Assembly (NCBI GenBank): GCA_018715345.1
Contig: DVLT01000052.1
Coordinates: 1-34,458, forward strand
Source: Candidatus Onthocola gallistercoris
GTDB taxonomy: Bacteria > Bacillota > Clostridia > Lachnospirales > Lachnospiraceae
Length of the DNA: 34,458 nt
Direction: 5' to 3'
Shown: positions 31,015-34,458 of the stretch, one piece after another
How the letters are laid out: each line of letters begins with the position of its first letter
How positions within the stretch are numbered: position 1 is the first letter of the stretch
Notes under the pieces: model-generated
What the model was told of the DNA's origin: nothing
The model's database searches: none
The model's input: only the letters and a program-made list of their open reading frames with translations
Translations under genes and position numbers: made by a program

Positions 31015-31755
31015 TCACCACAGATGGTGATAAACTTCTCCGTTTTCCAAAGGTGTCTCCCGCACTTCAAACATTTCTTCCACCGTTAAAAAAGTATACC
31101 CCATCTTCTGTAATTCGTCAATTATCCCAAAGGCTGCCTCGATACTGTTATCGAAAATATCATGCATCAGGATGATATCCCCGCTCTCCACATCCTGGAC
31201 CGTCTCTTCCACGATCAGGTCCGCGGAACGTCCGGTCCAATCTTCCGTGTCAATGGACCAGACCACCACCGGCATGTCGATCCACGAAAGCAGCGTCTCA
31301 TTCCGATCACCATATGGCGGTCTCAATAAAAAATCATAATCCCCGATAAGTCCTTCGATCACCCCTTCGGTCTGCCGGATCTGTTGTTTTTGTTCTTCCT
31401 CTGTCAACTCAGTCAGCCGGACATGATCATAGGTATGTATACCGATCTGATGACCTTCATCAAAAATCCTCTGTACAATATCCCGGTTGTCCTGTACTTG
31501 ACAGCCGATCATAAAAAATGTGGTCCTCACATTCCGTTCCTTTAAACCGTCCAGTAACTTTTCTGTCTTTCCCGCCTTCGGCCCATCGTCAAAGGTGAGT
31601 GCCACCACTTTATCTTCCGGAGTGATGATCCTTTGCCCTTTGTTTCGTTCCGACACACTCCGGACTTCATTATCCATCCGGGCCGCTGAAACCAGCAGGG
31701 AAGCCAGCAACAGCAGAAACGCCGTTATGAGCGCCCGATATTCCCACCGTCTCAA
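31015..31755 (-). CDS. Exported or membrane-anchored polysaccharide deacetylase
   Basis: This NodB-type deacetylase removes acetyl groups from peptidoglycan or another cell-surface glycan. With the TTG start at 31753-31755 it has 246 residues and begins with a signal/anchor sequence (MRRWEY, then a hydrophobic run ending LLVSAA). The catalytic motifs are TFDDGP, the zinc-binding HTYDH, RPPYGDR, SIDTEDW and ILMHD. The TTG has GGGAGGGG about five bases upstream. A longer frame from an ATG at 31803 lacks a site and includes the TATAAT element at 31786-31791 in its first codons, so it is rejected. It begins the deacetylase-nfo-metY transcript. Confidence 0.88.
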   Translation of the reverse strand: MRRWEYRALITAFLLLLASLLVSAARMDNEVRSVSERNKGQRIITPEDKVVALTFDDGPKAGKTEKLLDGLKERNVRTTFFMIGCQVQDNRDIVQRIFDEGHQIGIHTYDHVRLTELTEEEQKQQIRQTEGVIEGLIGDYDFLLRPPYGDRNETLLSWIDMPVVVWSIDTEDWTGRSADLIVEETVQDVESGDIILMHDIFDNSIEAAFGIIDELQKMGYTFLTVEEMFEVRETPLENGEVYHHLW

Positions 31756-31785
31756 AAAAGCCCCTCCCAAAAAGTTTCTTCTGTC

Positions 31786-31814
31786 ATTATATGGCCTAAA
31801 CATCTCTGTAAGAA
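31786..31814 (-). promoter_or_regulatory. Promoter of the deacetylase-nfo-metY operon
   Basis: On the minus strand a perfect TATAAT (31786-31791) lies 17 bp from a weak -35, TTCTTA (31809-31814). The start would be near 31779, about 25 bases before the TTG start. Confidence 0.5.
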
Positions 31815-31877
31815 TCTTTTTCCACTATAAAATAAACCTCCAAATGTGTGAATTTCCATTAAGAAAAAAACGCGGAA

Positions 31878-31937
31878 AAATATCCCCACAAAGGCCATCA
31901 GCGTCTTTTAAACTCTGATCCCTCTGTGAGGATATTT
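31878..31937 (-). terminator. Terminator of the yhfX-yhfW operon
   Basis: On the minus strand AAATATCCTCACA pairs with TGTGGGGATATTT (one T-G pair), continued inward by AGAGG/CCTTT and ATCAG/CTGAT. A T-run follows. It lies 24 bases after the stop of the phosphopentomutase-like gene. Confidence 0.85.
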
Positions 31938-31961
31938 ATTTTTTATTTTTATAACGAGGCG

Positions 31962-33185
31962 TTAATCCGCCGCCTCCAGCCGGTCCAGGAAGGATTTCCC
32001 ATTTTCCGGCGCTTTTACATGAAAATAGTCGCACACGCTGGCGCCCACGTCCGACAGGGAAGCCCGTTTTCCAAGCTTTTTCCCGTGAACACCTTTCTTA
32101 TAAAGCAGCAGCGGCACACACTCCCGGGTATGTTTGCTGTGCCCGATATCCGGATCGTTGCCGTGATCCGCCATTACAAGAAGGATATCATCTTCCGTCA
32201 GCATATTTTTCAGTTGGCCGATACCCACATCGGCAATCTCCAATATCTCCTTATACGTCTTTGACGACTGGGAATGGCCGGCCAGGTCCGTTTCCTGTAC
32301 ATTGGTGCATATAAATCCGGTTTCCATGGCTTTATATTCCCGGATGGTGTGCTCCAGGCATTCGGCTGTGGGCACACAGGATATACTCTTGCCCCCATCG
32401 TTGGCCACAATATCCGCCACTTTTCCGATGAGGGTCACGGGTATGCCTGCGTTGGTGAGGATGGTTGGGGCCTGGACGTTTTTGTCCACTCCATATCCCA
32501 GGTGCAGGCACTGGTAGCCTTGTTCATAGGACTTGGATTTTGCGGAAGCGATGCCGATAAAACGGCCGTCTTTGATCTCCTCCGCATTCCACAGATCGTC
32601 CATGGTATTGCCGGTGCCGCCAAATACGATGACCCTGCCCACGGTCACCACTTCCCGCACCAGCTGGGCGATCTCGCACTCTTTTTCAAAGGGCATGTAA
32701 TCCAGCGGAGCTGTCACATTGTAGCACATACCCAGATCTGCTTCCAGATTATCTGCCACGGTCACATAATCATCGCAGAGCACATAGCGGAGTCCCTGTC
32801 TTTCGATGATATCCACCTTATGGCCATTCTTTCTCAGGTGATCCGCCACCACGTCCACCTTCTCCTGGAACGGATGCACATCCGGCTTTTTCGGCAAGGT
32901 TCCCATGATCTCCTGGTGGCCCATGAAGGTATCCGCCCCAAAATGTTTCAGTTCGGATTTACCGTAGTTGGCCTGGGGGGAAAACTTCATGCAGTTACTC
33001 TCACTGCCGAAAGCGTTCATCAACCCGAGTGCTTCCAGGTTCGGCAGTTTCAGATCCGGAAAATCTCTGAGAATACTCCGGAGCGTATTGGCTTTTTCAT
33101 CTCCTGGCCGGGCTGTTTTTGCGTCATCCATGGCGCCGATGCCAAAACCGTCCAGGACAATGACGATAAATTTCTTCAATGTCAT
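31962..33185 (-). CDS. Phosphopentomutase-family enzyme, YhfW-like
   Basis: This 407-residue protein belongs to the alkaline-phosphatase-like phosphopentomutases (DeoB), which interconvert pentose 1- and 5-phosphates using two metals. Metal-binding Asp12 lies in VLDGFGIGAMDD. GADTFMGHQEIMG carries Thr86, the counterpart of the phosphorylated Thr of characterised DeoB. MADHGNDPDIGHSKHTRE supplies the C-terminal metal ligands. The sequence is adjacent to, and overlaps by four bases (ATGA), a YhfX-type gene, the same partnership as E. coli yhfW-yhfX, so a role on a different phosphate substrate is as likely as nucleoside salvage. No other deoxyribonucleoside gene is near. Automatic annotation will probably say phosphopentomutase. 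Confidence 0.85.
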   Translation of the reverse strand: MTLKKFIVIVLDGFGIGAMDDAKTARPGDEKANTLRSILRDFPDLKLPNLEALGLMNAFGSESNCMKFSPQANYGKSELKHFGADTFMGHQEIMGTLPKKPDVHPFQEKVDVVADHLRKNGHKVDIIERQGLRYVLCDDYVTVADNLEADLGMCYNVTAPLDYMPFEKECEIAQLVREVVTVGRVIVFGGTGNTMDDLWNAEEIKDGRFIGIASAKSKSYEQGYQCLHLGYGVDKNVQAPTILTNAGIPVTLIGKVADIVANDGGKSISCVPTAECLEHTIREYKAMETGFICTNVQETDLAGHSQSSKTYKEILEIADVGIGQLKNMLTEDDILLVMADHGNDPDIGHSKHTRECVPLLLYKKGVHGKKLGKRASLSDVGASVCDYFHVKAPENGKSFLDRLEAAD

Positions 33186-34342
33186 GCCTTCTTTCTACCC
33201 TGACTGTCATATATCCCAACAAGTTCCATATGTCCCGAATGGATACCGCGCACCAAAGCCACATCGCTTCTCGTCACAAAGATCTGGAAACGGAAAGCCA
33301 TGACAACGGTATCACCCACCGGACATACGCCCTGGATCCCAAAATGATAGTCGATACTTTCATCCGACGGCGGAACAACTTTCCGCCACTGGGATGTGGA
33401 TGGCTCTCTCCCGATCAGCGCATTTTCCACATGGGACCGACGATAATGGCCGCCGCCGAAGCAGTACGCATCCCCGTCAAAATTGTGGGAAATTTCACTG
33501 ACATAGACAACCGCCGGGATCTCCTCCATCACATGGGACGCATGCATGGGAGTCGTACCGGAAAGTCCATGCCCCGGTTCGCCGCAGTTACCGCCGTATT
33601 CCACCATCTTATCGATGGTATGGCAGCAGGTTGCTGAGGGGGTGTTGATCAGGACATTTTGAATGCCCATGGCATGGACCATCTCCCATGCTTTTTTTAC
33701 CGTCCCCAGATTGGCTGTGGGGAAAACATCGTCCTTCCCGGCATCATAGAGATAACAGGGAAAAGAAGTGATGCCTTTTATGACCAGATGGGGACATGTT
33801 TCCCCCATCCATCTTACTATATCTTCCAATTCTTTCAGGTGAAAACCTGCGGTCTGGCCGGAATAGATCATGTCTGCGTCATCAAACACTCTCAGCATGA
33901 TACCCTGGATCTTGTCCAGCTCTGCTGCCGCCTGCTCGATCTGCCGGATCTTTTCCTTGGAATAAACCGTGATCATCTCCGGTTCTGCCTCGACAACCTT
34001 CTTCACCATGCTGCCGGGTATCTGGACCAGATGGCCCACATTGCCGATGGGAATGTGATGTTCCATCATCACTTGGGCTTCTTTAAAATCCACCACCACG
34101 GCGCCATCATATCCCAACTTGATCAGTTCTTTTGCCAGCCAGGGATTTCTTCCCACCTGTTTGAGCATAAAATACATTTTAAAGCCGCGTTCTTTGGCTT
34201 TTTGGATGATCTTTTCCGCATTTTTCAAAAATGCGTCCACGTCGATCACATAGGTATCAGGAAGGATCTTCCCCTCCTGGTGCAGCGCAAAAGCTGCATC
34301 GATCAACTGGGGATTTTCTTTCATCATCTGTTTCAGAAACAT
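33182..34342 (-). CDS. yhfX: YhfX-family PLP enzyme (alanine racemase-like fold)
   Basis: This 386-residue protein matches YhfX from end to end by remembered sequence, including KQVGRNPWLAKELI (PLP Lys61), GHLVQIP, SATCCHT, SEISHNF, YCFGGGHYRRSH, SSIDY-like SIDYHFGIQ and FVTRSDVALVRGIHSG. The family has the alanine racemase/ornithine decarboxylase barrel fold; its reaction is unknown. The ATG follows AAGGGTGA six bases upstream and directly abuts the stop of the preceding gene. The 3' end overlaps the phosphopentomutase-like gene by four bases, so the three are translated as a unit. Confidence 0.88.
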   Translation of the reverse strand: MFLKQMMKENPQLIDAAFALHQEGKILPDTYVIDVDAFLKNAEKIIQKAKERGFKMYFMLKQVGRNPWLAKELIKLGYDGAVVVDFKEAQVMMEHHIPIGNVGHLVQIPGSMVKKVVEAEPEMITVYSKEKIRQIEQAAAELDKIQGIMLRVFDDADMIYSGQTAGFHLKELEDIVRWMGETCPHLVIKGITSFPCYLYDAGKDDVFPTANLGTVKKAWEMVHAMGIQNVLINTPSATCCHTIDKMVEYGGNCGEPGHGLSGTTPMHASHVMEEIPAVVYVSEISHNFDGDAYCFGGGHYRRSHVENALIGREPSTSQWRKVVPPSDESIDYHFGIQGVCPVGDTVVMAFRFQIFVTRSDVALVRGIHSGHMELVGIYDSQGRKKA

Positions 34343-34458
34343 CTATTTCACCCTTTCCACTGATTTCTTGATGATCCTGAGAATGGTATCTGCGCCCGCT
34401 CTCATGGGATTGATGCGGATCATCCGATGTTCCAACGTCGGATCCGCCTTTCTGAATG
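34343..34458 (-). CDS. 3' end of a gene cut by the window edge
   Basis: On the minus strand one frame stays open from the window edge to a TAG at 34343-34345, directly before the yhfX ATG. It gives about 37 C-terminal residues, including HRMIRINPMRAGADTILRII and a basic end. The look is that of the C-terminal small domain of a PLP aminotransferase, such as YhfS of the same cluster, but too little is present to be sure. Confidence 0.55.
   Translation of the reverse strand, partial: FRKADPTLEHRMIRINPMRAGADTILRIIKKSVERVK

Noticed and set aside
32274-33203. 309-codon + strand frame across the phosphopentomutase-like gene
   Set aside because: It is antisense to a gene with intact metal-binding motifs and is not preceded by a ribosome binding site.

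Overview
The window looks like chromosome of an obligately anaerobic, fermentative Clostridia-type Bacillota, probably close to Lachnospiraceae. The evidence is strong AGGAGG-type ribosome binding sites, sigma-A promoters (TTGACA/TATAAT type), an electron-bifurcating [FeFe]-hydrogenase operon, an NfnAB-type transhydrogenase pair, and several TTG/GTG starts. The species assignment is inference. No rRNA, tRNA, insertion sequence, phage gene or CRISPR array was seen.

Layout: 1-222 holds a 38-bp direct repeat, a 60-bp hairpin and a leftward promoter. 223-9011 is a leftward block: murF, nfnA and nfnB (overlapping), a Cof-type HAD phosphatase behind its own promoter with a Rex-like box, then ftsH and uvrC. 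9012-9425 is a divergent control region with a structured murF leader and a two-hairpin leader for a rightward sodium:amino-acid (NSS) symporter (9426-10802).

10868-22471 is the centrepiece. Leftward, hydC-hydE-hydD-hydB-hydA encodes a trimeric bifurcating hydrogenase and two small partners. Past an internal terminator lie a PAS-containing sensory [FeFe]-hydrogenase homologue and a SpoIIE-type phosphatase. Divergently, a tight five-gene operon encodes a DRTGG protein, an RsbW-like ATPase, a third [FeFe]-hydrogenase homologue lacking the proton-relay Cys, a second DRTGG protein and a PHP phosphoesterase. Together they look like a hydrogen- or redox-sensing, phosphorylation-based circuit built around the catalytic hydrogenase.

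22533-27023 is a sugar/polyol catabolic set (class II aldolase, FGGY kinase, Fe-dependent alcohol dehydrogenase) with a DeoR-family regulator. 27277-28710 is a divergent class III aminotransferase related to glutamate-1-semialdehyde aminomutase. 28835-31755 is a leftward polysaccharide deacetylase - endonuclease IV - O-acetylhomoserine sulfhydrylase group. 31962-34458 is a YhfX/YhfW-type pair (PLP enzyme plus phosphopentomutase-like enzyme) and the tail of a further gene cut by the window edge.
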